Source: Halomonas caseinilytica (GTDB lineage Bacteria; Pseudomonadota; Gammaproteobacteria; Pseudomonadales; Halomonadaceae). Taken from it: a DNA stretch of 64,000 nt. The notes under the pieces were generated by a model. That model was not told the origin of the DNA. It saw only the letters and a list, made by a program, of their open reading frames with translations, and ran no database searches. The position numbers and the translations under genes are program-made. Positions 26,718 through 34,626 of this stretch are shown here, piece after piece (the stretch's first letter is position 1; each line of letters opens with the position of its first letter). The stretch is taken from assembly GCF_001662305.1 (NCBI RefSeq), contig NZ_BDEP01000001.1:62001-126000 (forward strand). Direction: 5' to 3'.

Positions 26718-27137
26718 ATGCTGACCCACACTCATGTCCGCTCCATCGAATGGGGTGATTGCGACCCGGCGGGAATCGTCTTCCACCCTCGCTACCTGGC
26801 CTACTTCGATCATGCGACCTGTTTGTTGTTCGCCAGGGCCGGCTTCGACCTGGCGACCCTGCAGTCCCGTTTCGGCGTGCTCGGCTACCCGGTGGTCGAT
26901 CTGCACAGTCGTTTCACGACGCCCTGCCGCTTTGGCGATGAGGTGCGTATCGAGACGCGAGTTGCCGAGTTCCGCAACAGCAGCTTCGACGTGCACCACC
27001 GCCTGTATCGCGGCGCAGACCTGGCCGTGGAGGCCACGGTGACTCGTGTCTGGGCCGGGCCGCACCCGGACGACCCGCAGCGTCTGCAGGCCCGGCCGGT
27101 ACCGGAGGCAGTGAGAGTGGCGCTGGGAACGGAGTAG
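26718..27137 (+). CDS. 4-hydroxybenzoyl-CoA thioesterase family hydrolase
   Basis: The 139-residue hotdog-fold protein carries the WGDCDPAGIVFHPRYLAYFD motif; Asp16 corresponds to the catalytic Asp17 of the Pseudomonas 4-hydroxybenzoyl-CoA thioesterase. It begins seven bases after the ligase stop, so the two are co-transcribed. It could release 4-hydroxybenzoate or vanillate from the aroyl-CoA made by side-chain thiolysis. An earlier in-frame start lies inside the ligase gene and is rejected. Confidence 0.87.
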   Translation: MLTHTHVRSIEWGDCDPAGIVFHPRYLAYFDHATCLLFARAGFDLATLQSRFGVLGYPVVDLHSRFTTPCRFGDEVRIETRVAEFRNSSFDVHHRLYRGADLAVEATVTRVWAGPHPDDPQRLQARPVPEAVRVALGTE

Positions 27138-27270
27138 AGCGCGGTAGGCCTTGCCTGCGGGGTCCTTGTCAGGTCGATCGGACAGCAGGCCCTTGCGGTA
27201 TACCAAAGTCTGGTATCGGGAGGAGTGGTGATATGGACTATAATCCGAAAAAAGATAGATGTTTAAATCT

Positions 27271-27291
27271 ATTATTTTTATACACAACAAT
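27271..27291. promoter_or_regulatory. MarR operator candidate, site D (weaker)
   Basis: ATTATTT-N7-CAACAAT matches 12 of the 14 arm bases of the pattern ATTGTTT-N7-AAACAAT. It is 31 bases before the TRAP binding-protein start in a very AT-rich gap (27240-27300), where the promoter must lie. A separate TAGAT/ATCTA repeat precedes it. Confidence 0.45.
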
Positions 27292-27321
27292 TACAAGTTC
27301 GCTAAATCGCTGAGGTGATCC

Positions 27322-28455
27322 ATGATGCATCGTTCCTTGCTCACGCCCCTGGTCATTGCCGTCTCCCTGGGGAGTCTGGCGTTCGCTGGCCAGGCCCAGG
27401 CCCGAGACCTGCGCATGGCGCCTGGGGTGCCGCCGGCGCATCCGGCGTATGACCCGATGTTCACCGAGTTTGCCGAGCGGTTGGCGGAAAAGACGGACGG
27501 CGAGCTTACGGGGAATCTGCTGGGCACCGAGGTGGCCAACATCGGCAACATGCGCAACGCGTTGCGCAGCGGCATGGTAGAAGTGGGGCTCTTTCTGCCG
27601 GCCTACTTCCCGGCCGACCTGCCGGAGATCAACCTAGTGGGCGACCTGGCGCTTCTTGGCACGAATCCGCATGCCATGGGAGCGGCGATGACCGAATATA
27701 TCGTGACGTGCGGCGCGTGCCAGCAGGAGCTCAAGAAGCTGGGCATCGTCTATACCAGTTCCCATGCGTCGGACCTGTATCGGATCCTCAGCACCGAACC
27801 GGCCAGCTCCCTCGACGATCTCCAGGGGCTGCGCATGCGGGTCGGTGGTCCCCAGTATTCCCGCTGGGCGGAGGCGATGGGCATATCGCCGGCCTCCATT
27901 CCAGTGGGCGAGCAGTACGAAGCGCTCTCGCAGGGCGTGATCGAGGGCACTGTCGCGTCCGTCGCCGATATCATCTCCTTCCGGCTGGATGATGTGTTGA
28001 ACCATATCACCGACATCCAGCTCGGCACTTTTCATAGCACCGTCTCTCACGCGGTCGGTCAGCAGGCCTGGAACTCGTTTTCTTCCGAGCAGCGTGAGGC
28101 GCTGGTCGAAGCCTCCGTGGAAGCCAGTGCTGCCATCACCCAACGCTGGGGATACGAGATGGCAGATGAAGCTCGGGAGATCGCCCAGGAAAGCGACATC
28201 AAGATTCTGGAGCCCGATCCCGAATTGCTGGATGCCACCGAAGCCTTCCTCGAAGAGGACCTGACCTACGCCGCCGAGCAGGCCGAGAACCGCTATGGCG
28301 TCGAAGGTGCGGCGTCGAAGATCGAGCGCTTCCAGGGCCTGGTGGAGAAATGGACCGGTATCGTCGAGGACGTCGGCGAGGAGCCCGAGGCGGTCGCCGA
28401 GGCCATGGAGCGTGTGATCTGGAGCCAGGTGGACTTTTCCTCCTACGGCACCTGA
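27322..28455 (+). CDS. TRAP transporter substrate-binding protein (DctP family), first system
   Basis: The 377-residue precursor has a signal peptide ending at QAQA (about residue 27). The DctP fold is recognised from the PPAHPAYDPMFTEFAERLAEKT start, the SSLDDLQGLRMRVGGPQYSRWAEAMG core with the Arg that binds a carboxylate (about residue 173), and LSQGVIEGT. It differs from the three mutually similar binding proteins at 38449, 42674 and 48242. It captures an organic acid in the periplasm for the DctQ/DctM pair that follows. Position after the ligase and an operator-like site suggests a hydroxycinnamate or phenylpropanoate. Confidence 0.9.
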   Translation: MMHRSLLTPLVIAVSLGSLAFAGQAQARDLRMAPGVPPAHPAYDPMFTEFAERLAEKTDGELTGNLLGTEVANIGNMRNALRSGMVEVGLFLPAYFPADLPEINLVGDLALLGTNPHAMGAAMTEYIVTCGACQQELKKLGIVYTSSHASDLYRILSTEPASSLDDLQGLRMRVGGPQYSRWAEAMGISPASIPVGEQYEALSQGVIEGTVASVADIISFRLDDVLNHITDIQLGTFHSTVSHAVGQQAWNSFSSEQREALVEASVEASAAITQRWGYEMADEAREIAQESDIKILEPDPELLDATEAFLEEDLTYAAEQAENRYGVEGAASKIERFQGLVEKWTGIVEDVGEEPEAVAEAMERVIWSQVDFSSYGT

Positions 28456-28518
28456 TGTCATGCCCGGAGGCCGGAATTTGCCGGTCCCGGGACCGCCGAG
28501 GATGCAGGAGGCGAATTC

Positions 28519-29037
28519 ATGGCCGTGTTGTACCGCTTGACCAACCGTGTCGCCATCGGGCTGGCGCTGCTGGGTACTGTCGGCATCCTGTTGATGGTGA
28601 TCCACGTTACCCTGGATGTGGTGCTGCGCTCGACCCTATCGGTGTCGGTTCCGGCAATCGTGGAGCTGGTTACCCGCTATTACCTGATCACCATGGCACT
28701 GCTGCCCCTGGGGTGGGTGGAGTGGCGGCGCGAAATGATTGCCGTCGAGGCCCTGGAAGGACTGATGGGCCCTTGGCTAGTGCGCCTGTCGGATGTCCTG
28801 GTGTCGCTGCTGTCGGCGGCGATCTATACCGTCCTGGCCGTGGCGACCTGGGGCAAGGCCATGGAGCAGTACGATATCGGTTCCTATGTGATGTCGCTCA
28901 ACTTCCCCATGCCGGTCTGGCCGACCTATTTCGTGTTGCCCCTCGCCTTCGCCCTGGCGGCCCTGGTTTGCCTGGTTCGCTTGCCCTTCCTGGCGGGAGG
29001 CGCGCCCTCGTCTCCCGAATCCCAAGGAGGGAAGTGA
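28519..29037 (+). CDS. TRAP transporter small membrane subunit (DctQ), first system
   Basis: The 172-residue protein has four hydrophobic helices with the DctQ layout. GGAGG precedes the ATG by nine bases. It is the small integral subunit that docks with the DctM gene product starting four bases after its stop codon. Confidence 0.87.
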   Translation: MAVLYRLTNRVAIGLALLGTVGILLMVIHVTLDVVLRSTLSVSVPAIVELVTRYYLITMALLPLGWVEWRREMIAVEALEGLMGPWLVRLSDVLVSLLSAAIYTVLAVATWGKAMEQYDIGSYVMSLNFPMPVWPTYFVLPLAFALAALVCLVRLPFLAGGAPSSPESQGGK

Positions 29038-29040
29038 TTC

Positions 29041-30339
29041 ATGTCCGTCACTGTCGGCGTCTATGGCCTCATTGCCCTGTTGGTTCTGCTGGCCCTGCGT
29101 GTACCGGTTGCCCTGGCCCTGATCAGTGTCTCGATGGGAGGCATGAGCTTGATGCTGGGCTGGGATACGGCCATCGGCATGCTGTCCTCCGCGCCCTATG
29201 AGTTCATCGCCAAGTGGACGCTCAGTGCGGTGCCGATGTTCTTGCTGATGGGCTTCGTCTGCTTTCATGCCGGGCTCACCAAGGGGTTGTTCAATGCCGC
29301 CAAGGTCCTGTTTCGCTGGCTACCCGGCGGCGTGGCGATCTCGAGCATCGTCGCCAGTTCGGGCTTCGCCGCGGTGAGCGGCTCCAGCGTTGCCTGTTCG
29401 GCGGCCATGGGGCGTATCGCCATTCCCGAAATGGTCAGCGGCGGCTACAAGCCGAGCTTCGCCTGCGGCACCATCGCCGCCGGCGGCACCATCGGTGCGT
29501 TGATTCCTCCGAGCATCCTGATGATCGTCTATGGCGTCTTCGCCCAGGTTTCCATCACCCAGGTATTTCTCGGGGGCATCACCATTGGCCTGCTGACGGC
29601 GCTGAGCTACAGCCTGGTGATCCTGACGGTCAGCTGGTTGCGGCCCGACATCGTGCCGCGTGAGGCCGTCGGTGCCCGGGAGGTGGAAGCCCGAGAGGCC
29701 CTGGTCGATATCTGGCCGGTACTGGTGCTGGGGGTACTGGTATTCGGCGGCCTCTTCTCGGGGATCTTCACGGCCACCGAGGCGGGGGCGGTCGGTGCCG
29801 CCGGAGCGATCTTGGTCGCCCTGGCGCTCGGGCGCCTGAATCGCCAGTCGATGAAGGCCGCGCTGCTCGAGACGCTGTCGACGACCTCGGCGCTTTTGAT
29901 CATTGGCGTCGGGGCCAGCATGTTCACCCTGTTTCTCAGTCTGAGCGGGCTGGCAGGCCAGGTGACGGGCCTGGTGACCGGCTGGGATCCCTCCTACCTG
30001 GAACTGATGCTGGTGATTGTCTGCATCTATCTGTTCTTGGGGCTGTTCATGGAGCCCTTCGGCGCCATGTTGGTGACCCTGCCGGTGTTGCTGCCGGTCT
30101 TCGAGCTCTATGACGTCAGCCTGATCTGGTTCGGGGTGTTGCTGGTCAAGTTGCTGGAAATCGGCATGATCACCCCGCCAGTGGGCATGAACATCTTCGT
30201 CATCAAGGGTGTCGCGGGCCAGTACGCATCGCTGATGGATATCTTCAAGGGCGTCGCGACCTTTCTGGTCGCCGACATCCTGGTGGTGGCCCTGGTGATC
30301 TTCTATCCCCAGATCGTATTGGTGCTGACCGGCGGCTGA
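29041..30339 (+). CDS. TRAP transporter large membrane subunit (DctM), first system
   Basis: The 432-residue protein has about 12 helices and DctM signatures: VPMFLLMGFVCFHAG near residue 62, SGSSVACSAAMGRI near 117, GTIGALIPPSILMIVYG near 150, and ITPPVGMNIFVIKG near 379. It is the Na+-coupled permease of this TRAP system. The gene ends 39 bases before a MarR-like operator and the next operon. Confidence 0.92.
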   Translation: MSVTVGVYGLIALLVLLALRVPVALALISVSMGGMSLMLGWDTAIGMLSSAPYEFIAKWTLSAVPMFLLMGFVCFHAGLTKGLFNAAKVLFRWLPGGVAISSIVASSGFAAVSGSSVACSAAMGRIAIPEMVSGGYKPSFACGTIAAGGTIGALIPPSILMIVYGVFAQVSITQVFLGGITIGLLTALSYSLVILTVSWLRPDIVPREAVGAREVEAREALVDIWPVLVLGVLVFGGLFSGIFTATEAGAVGAAGAILVALALGRLNRQSMKAALLETLSTTSALLIIGVGASMFTLFLSLSGLAGQVTGLVTGWDPSYLELMLVIVCIYLFLGLFMEPFGAMLVTLPVLLPVFELYDVSLIWFGVLLVKLLEIGMITPPVGMNIFVIKGVAGQYASLMDIFKGVATFLVADILVVALVIFYPQIVLVLTGG

Positions 30340-30377
30340 CCATGCCGTGTAGTGGCGTGTACCGAATTGTCATCGTA

Positions 30378-30398
30378 TTTGTTTGTTATATAAACAAT
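30378..30398. promoter_or_regulatory. MarR operator candidate, site B
   Basis: TTTGTTTGTTATATAAACAAT has arms GTTT and AAAC separated by seven bases and the same AAACAAT right arm as site A. It lies 40 bases before the CoA-transferase start in an AT-rich 80-bp gap, a good location for repression. Confidence 0.6.
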
Positions 30399-30438
30399 AT
30401 ATTTTAAATAACAACTTTTTATGCCTGAGGAGCCCACA

Positions 30439-31998
30439 GTGAACAAGGTGATCGACAGCCAGACCGCGGCCGGCCTGATTCGTGACGGTGACACCGTTGC
30501 CTGGACTACCGCCGGAATGTGCGGCTTCGCCGAGGCGGTGGCCGCGGCGCTGGAATCGCGCTTCCTCGAGACCGGTGCCCCTCGCGACCTGACGCTGGCG
30601 CACAGTTGTGGCTGTGGTGATGGCAAGGACCGCGGCATGAACCACCTGGGCCATGCCGGCCTGGTCAAGCGACTGGTCAGCGGCCATACCGGTCAGGCGC
30701 CGCGCATGGGCGAGCTGATCCGCGAGAACCGTATCGAAGGCTACCTGTTGCCGCAGGGCGTGCTGGCGCATCTATGGCGTCACATCGCCGGTGGCAAGCC
30801 CGGGGTGCTCAGCAAGGTGGGGCTCGGTACCTTCGTCGATCCGCGTCTGGACGGAGGCAAGGCCAACACGGCGGCCGAGGAAGATCTGGTCAAGGCGGTC
30901 GAACTCGAGGGCGAAGAATGGCTGCTCTACCGCACTTTCCCGGTGGATGTGGCGGTGATCCGCGCCACCACCGCCGACGAACGCGGTAACTTGAGCCTGG
31001 AGCGCGAGGCGCTCTTCCTCGAGCAGCTCTCCATGGCTCAGGCGGCCAAGAACAGCGGTGGCATCGTCATCGCTCAGGTGGAGTACCTGGCCCGGCGGGG
31101 CAGCCTGCACCCGCAGCGGGTCAAGGTGCCGGGCGATCTGGTGGATCATGTGGTGGTAGCTGAGCCTGGGCAGCACATGCAGACCATCTCTACCGGCTAC
31201 AACCCGGCCCTTTCCGGGGATCTCAAGGTGCCGCTGGGCGGTATCACGCCGATGCCGCTCGATCCGCGCAAGGTGATCGCCCGACGTGCTGCCATGGAGC
31301 TGGTGCCAGGCGGCATGGTCAACCTCGGCATCGGCATGCCCGAGGGCGTTTCCAGCGTGGCGGCGGAAGAGGGCGTCAGTGACCTGATGACCCTGACCAC
31401 CGAACTCGGTACCTACGGCGGTGTGCCGGCCAGTGGTGGCGATTTCGCCACTTCCTACAACGCCGAAGCGATCATCGATCACGGCTACCAGTTCGACTTC
31501 TATGACGGCGGTGGCCTGGATGTCTGCTTCCTGGGACTGGCCCAGACCGATCACGAAGGCAATCTCAACGTCAGCAAGTTCGGTGACAAGGTGGTCGGCC
31601 CGGGCGGCTTCATCAACATCAGCCAGAACGCCCGCAAGGTGGTGTTCTGCGGCACCTTCACCAACGGCGGAAACGTGGCGGTCGAGGACGGTCGTCTCGT
31701 CATCCGTCAGGAAGGACATCGACGCAAGTTCGTACAGCGCGTCGATCAGATCACCTTCAGTGGCCGCTATGCCCATGAGACCGCCAAGCCGGTGCTCTTC
31801 GTCACCGAACGATGTGTCTTCGAGCTGATCGACGGCGAAGTCACCCTCACCGAGATAGCGCCTGGCCTCGACGTCGAGCGCGACATTCTGGCGGCCATGG
31901 ATTTCGTGCCACGCATTGCCGATGAGCTGCGCGGAATGTCGATGGAGCTCTTCCAGCCCCACTGGGGTGGCCTGCGCGCACGGCTGATCAACAACTGA
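30439..31998 (+). CDS. Two-domain acyl-CoA:carboxylate CoA-transferase (YdiF/Pct-like)
   Basis: The 519-residue protein combines alpha and beta CoA-transferase domains in one chain. The N-terminal half has the GLIRDGDTVAWTTAGMCG loop; the C-terminal half has the LVPGGMVNLGIGMPEGV loop and TTELGTYGGVPASGG, whose Glu (about residue 322) is the predicted thioester-forming residue. I chose GTG 30439 because GAGGAG lies six bases upstream; ATG 30421 has no ribosome site. It is followed by a thiolase gene. It may swap CoA between an aroyl- or acetyl-CoA and an incoming acid; the pair of substrates is unknown. Confidence 0.85.
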   Translation: MNKVIDSQTAAGLIRDGDTVAWTTAGMCGFAEAVAAALESRFLETGAPRDLTLAHSCGCGDGKDRGMNHLGHAGLVKRLVSGHTGQAPRMGELIRENRIEGYLLPQGVLAHLWRHIAGGKPGVLSKVGLGTFVDPRLDGGKANTAAEEDLVKAVELEGEEWLLYRTFPVDVAVIRATTADERGNLSLEREALFLEQLSMAQAAKNSGGIVIAQVEYLARRGSLHPQRVKVPGDLVDHVVVAEPGQHMQTISTGYNPALSGDLKVPLGGITPMPLDPRKVIARRAAMELVPGGMVNLGIGMPEGVSSVAAEEGVSDLMTLTTELGTYGGVPASGGDFATSYNAEAIIDHGYQFDFYDGGGLDVCFLGLAQTDHEGNLNVSKFGDKVVGPGGFINISQNARKVVFCGTFTNGGNVAVEDGRLVIRQEGHRRKFVQRVDQITFSGRYAHETAKPVLFVTERCVFELIDGEVTLTEIAPGLDVERDILAAMDFVPRIADELRGMSMELFQPHWGGLRARLINN

Positions 31999-32042
31999 GC
32001 CCTCGGACCACATCTCCGTATTTCCCCTTCGAGGAGTCGAGC

Positions 32043-33233
32043 ATGTTCAAGAACGCCTACATCCCTTATGGCGGTTACTACTCCAGCCCCTTCTGCAAGT
32101 GGATGGGCAGCCTGGCCAACGTCAACTCCATCGAGCTGGGAGCCGCCACCAGCAAGCGGTGGTTCGCCAGTCGCGACATCGATCCCGCGATCATCGACTA
32201 CCTCTATCTCGGGGTTTCGGTGGGCCAGAAGTCGATCTTCTACGGCGCTCCCTGGGCGGCGGCTCTGATGGGAGCCGGCCAGGCACCGGGGCAGAACATC
32301 ACCCAGGCCTGCGCGACCGCGACCACCTCGGTGTTCAACGCTGCCCTGGCCGTGGAGGCCGGCGGCTTCGAGACCACCTACTGCCTGCTCGCCGACCGCA
32401 CCTCTAATGGCCCCCACACCATCTGGCCGAATCCTGCCGGGCCGGGTGGCGAGGTGATCGCCGAGAACTGGAACATGGACAACATCGCCGCCGATCCGGC
32501 CACCGGCAAGGACATGTTGACCACCGCCGAGAATGTGGCCCGTGAGCATGGCTTCTCCCGTGACCAGGCCGATGAACTGACCCTGCGTCGCTATGCGCAA
32601 TATGGCGAGGCTCTGGCCGATGAGCGCGCCTTCCAGCGGCGTTACATCTTCCCGGTCGAGGTGCCGGTGTCACGCAAGGAGACTCGGGTCGTCGAGGCCG
32701 ACGAAGGCGTGATGCCGACCACCGCCGAAGGGCTTGCCAAGCTGCGCACGGTGCAGCCGGAAGGTATTCATACGTATGGCACCCAGACCCATCCGGCCGA
32801 CGGCAATGCCGGGATCATCGTCACCACCCGGGAGCGGGCCGCCGAGCTAAGCACCGACCCCAGGATGGCGGTACAGGTGGTGGCCTACGGGCATGCGCGT
32901 ACCAAGCCGGCCCATATGCCCATGGCACCGGCCGTCTCGGTGCAGCGTGCGCTGGATCAGGTGGGCCTGTCCCTCGACCAGATCAAGACGATCAAGAACC
33001 ACTCGCCGTTCATCGTCAATGACCTCTACCTGGCCAAGGCGCTGGGTCTCGATGCCGAGACCTTCAACAACTACGGCACCTCGCTGGTGTTCGGGCATCC
33101 CCAGGGCCCGACCCTGGCGCGCCTGCTGATCGAGGCCATCGAAGAGACCGCCCTCAAGGGTGGTGGCCATGCCCTGGTGACTGGCTGCGCCGCCGGCGAC
33201 TCTGCGGCGGCGCTGATCGTCAAGGTGGGGTGA
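32043..33233 (+). CDS. Divergent thiolase family protein
   Basis: The 396-residue protein has the thiolase fold and a nucleophilic Cys90 in TQACATATTS. The usual NEAF motif is replaced by HSPF (about residue 320). The GHP histidine is kept in FGHPQGPTLAR (about 351), and the second catalytic Cys is in TGCAAGDSAA (about 382). These changes suggest an acyl group other than short straight chains. It is co-transcribed with the CoA-transferase 44 bases upstream. In context it could thiolyse an aryl-3-oxopropionyl-CoA to aroyl-CoA and acetyl-CoA. This is inference. Confidence 0.82.
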   Translation: MFKNAYIPYGGYYSSPFCKWMGSLANVNSIELGAATSKRWFASRDIDPAIIDYLYLGVSVGQKSIFYGAPWAAALMGAGQAPGQNITQACATATTSVFNAALAVEAGGFETTYCLLADRTSNGPHTIWPNPAGPGGEVIAENWNMDNIAADPATGKDMLTTAENVAREHGFSRDQADELTLRRYAQYGEALADERAFQRRYIFPVEVPVSRKETRVVEADEGVMPTTAEGLAKLRTVQPEGIHTYGTQTHPADGNAGIIVTTRERAAELSTDPRMAVQVVAYGHARTKPAHMPMAPAVSVQRALDQVGLSLDQIKTIKNHSPFIVNDLYLAKALGLDAETFNNYGTSLVFGHPQGPTLARLLIEAIEETALKGGGHALVTGCAAGDSAAALIVKVG

Positions 33234-33388
33234 AGCGTTTCCGGTGATACAGACCGGGAAGCCCGCCAAGGAACTCGGCGGGCATAGAAATGAAACGCCA
33301 GGGAATGGAAATCGCACGATGCCTATATCGGATTTCAAGTCTCCCTGAGGTTTGGGATCTCCATTATTAAAACAATGCGGAGATACAA

Positions 33389-34456
33389 ATGAGAGTAAAC
33401 AAGAACAATATTTTGCTGGCGATTGCACTTTCCACCATTTCCTGCAAGGGCTATTCGCTTGAACTTGGAGAGTTTGATGGAACCAAGGTCAGTATTGGCG
33501 GATATATCAAGGCGGAAGGTATATTTACCGATCCCGATGGAGGTGACCGTTATTTCGATTCCAGTGCCCGCCAGTCAAGGGTCAACCTGAAGATCGACAA
33601 GGAGGTCAAGGGGCATGATGTAACGGCCTTCGTGGAGGGTGACTTCTGGGATAATGCCACCGATGCCAGTGACACGAGCTACGCCATGCGTTTGCGTCAT
33701 GCCTATATCAAGGTGGACGACCTGACATTCGGCCAGACCTGGACCGGGCAGTTCTATGCCAATGCGCCATTCGATGTCGAGATTCTCGATTTCTATGGAA
33801 CGGGTATCGGCACCGTTTCCGGCAGTGGTGCCGTGGTTCGCCCCGATCTCGTCGTGCATTACACGCCGGGTGGCTGGCGTTTCAGCCTTCAGGATCCGGT
33901 CTATGACGATGCCGACCTGCCGGACATGGTGGCATCATACACCTACCGTACCGAAGCCGGGCACGCGTTCAACGCCGCGGTGACCGGGCGGGAAGTGCAG
34001 ACGGATATAGATGACTCGGAGTTCGGCGCTGCGGTCTCTCTGGCGGGGAAGTTGAATTTCGGCGATACCTCTCTCGCCTTGAGCGGCTATACGGGAACGG
34101 GCAATAACGTTTATTCCGGATGGGGCTATAACGGTGCGACCAATCCAAGCAGCATCGCCGCTCGAGGTGAGGTCGATGCCTCGGGTGACCTGGTGAGCAC
34201 GACTGGATTTTCTACAGGGGTAAGTCACAGGTTCAGCGACAAGCTGCGAGGCAACATCCGCTATGCACAGGTCAAGGCGGATGAGGTAGCACCGAGCGTT
34301 CCCGACGATACCCTGGAGAAGATCAATGTCAATCTGATCTATACGTACTTGCCCAACCTGGATTTTGGTGTTGAATGGCGCGATCGCAGTGCATTCACCA
34401 TGCCGCTTCGTCCGGGTGGGCAACAAGTCGAGGTGATGGCGAAGTACAGGTTCTAG
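33389..34456 (+). CDS. DcaP-like outer membrane porin
   Basis: The 355-residue protein has a signal peptide (NILLAIALSTISCKGYS), then alternating beta strands starting with VSIGGYIKAEGIF and ending in a C-terminal Phe (MAKYRF), the usual outer-membrane assembly signal. The start pattern and length match DcaP-type porins, which pass dicarboxylates and aromatic acids. Base use is more AT-rich than the neighbours. A single AAACAAT half-site lies at 33370-33376 near the promoter. A strong terminator follows. Confidence 0.82.
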   Translation: MRVNKNNILLAIALSTISCKGYSLELGEFDGTKVSIGGYIKAEGIFTDPDGGDRYFDSSARQSRVNLKIDKEVKGHDVTAFVEGDFWDNATDASDTSYAMRLRHAYIKVDDLTFGQTWTGQFYANAPFDVEILDFYGTGIGTVSGSGAVVRPDLVVHYTPGGWRFSLQDPVYDDADLPDMVASYTYRTEAGHAFNAAVTGREVQTDIDDSEFGAAVSLAGKLNFGDTSLALSGYTGTGNNVYSGWGYNGATNPSSIAARGEVDASGDLVSTTGFSTGVSHRFSDKLRGNIRYAQVKADEVAPSVPDDTLEKINVNLIYTYLPNLDFGVEWRDRSAFTMPLRPGGQQVEVMAKYRF

Positions 34457-34514
34457 CGCGAGCCCGTCAGATAAGCAGTTGAACCCTATTCAGGTTGCTT
34501 GTTTCGATTCTTGG

Positions 34515-34553
34515 GGCGAACCATCAAGATGCGTTGATGGTTCGCCTTTTTTT
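34515..34553 (+). terminator. Strong rho-independent terminator after the porin gene
   Basis: A perfect 13-bp stem (GGCGAACCATCAA with TTGATGGTTCGCC), a six-base loop and seven T residues. It ends the CoA-transferase, thiolase and porin stretch before the convergent dehydrogenase gene. Confidence 0.95.
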
Positions 34554-34626
34554 ATGTTCTTTTTTATGTTCTCGGGCTGTGACGAAAGGGCTCATGACAT
34601 GCCTCTCCCGGATAGATCATGCCGCC

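Noticed and set aside
33370..33376. AAACAAT upstream of the porin gene as a fifth MarR operator
   Set aside because: Only the right half-site is present; the left arm at the proper spacing does not match.
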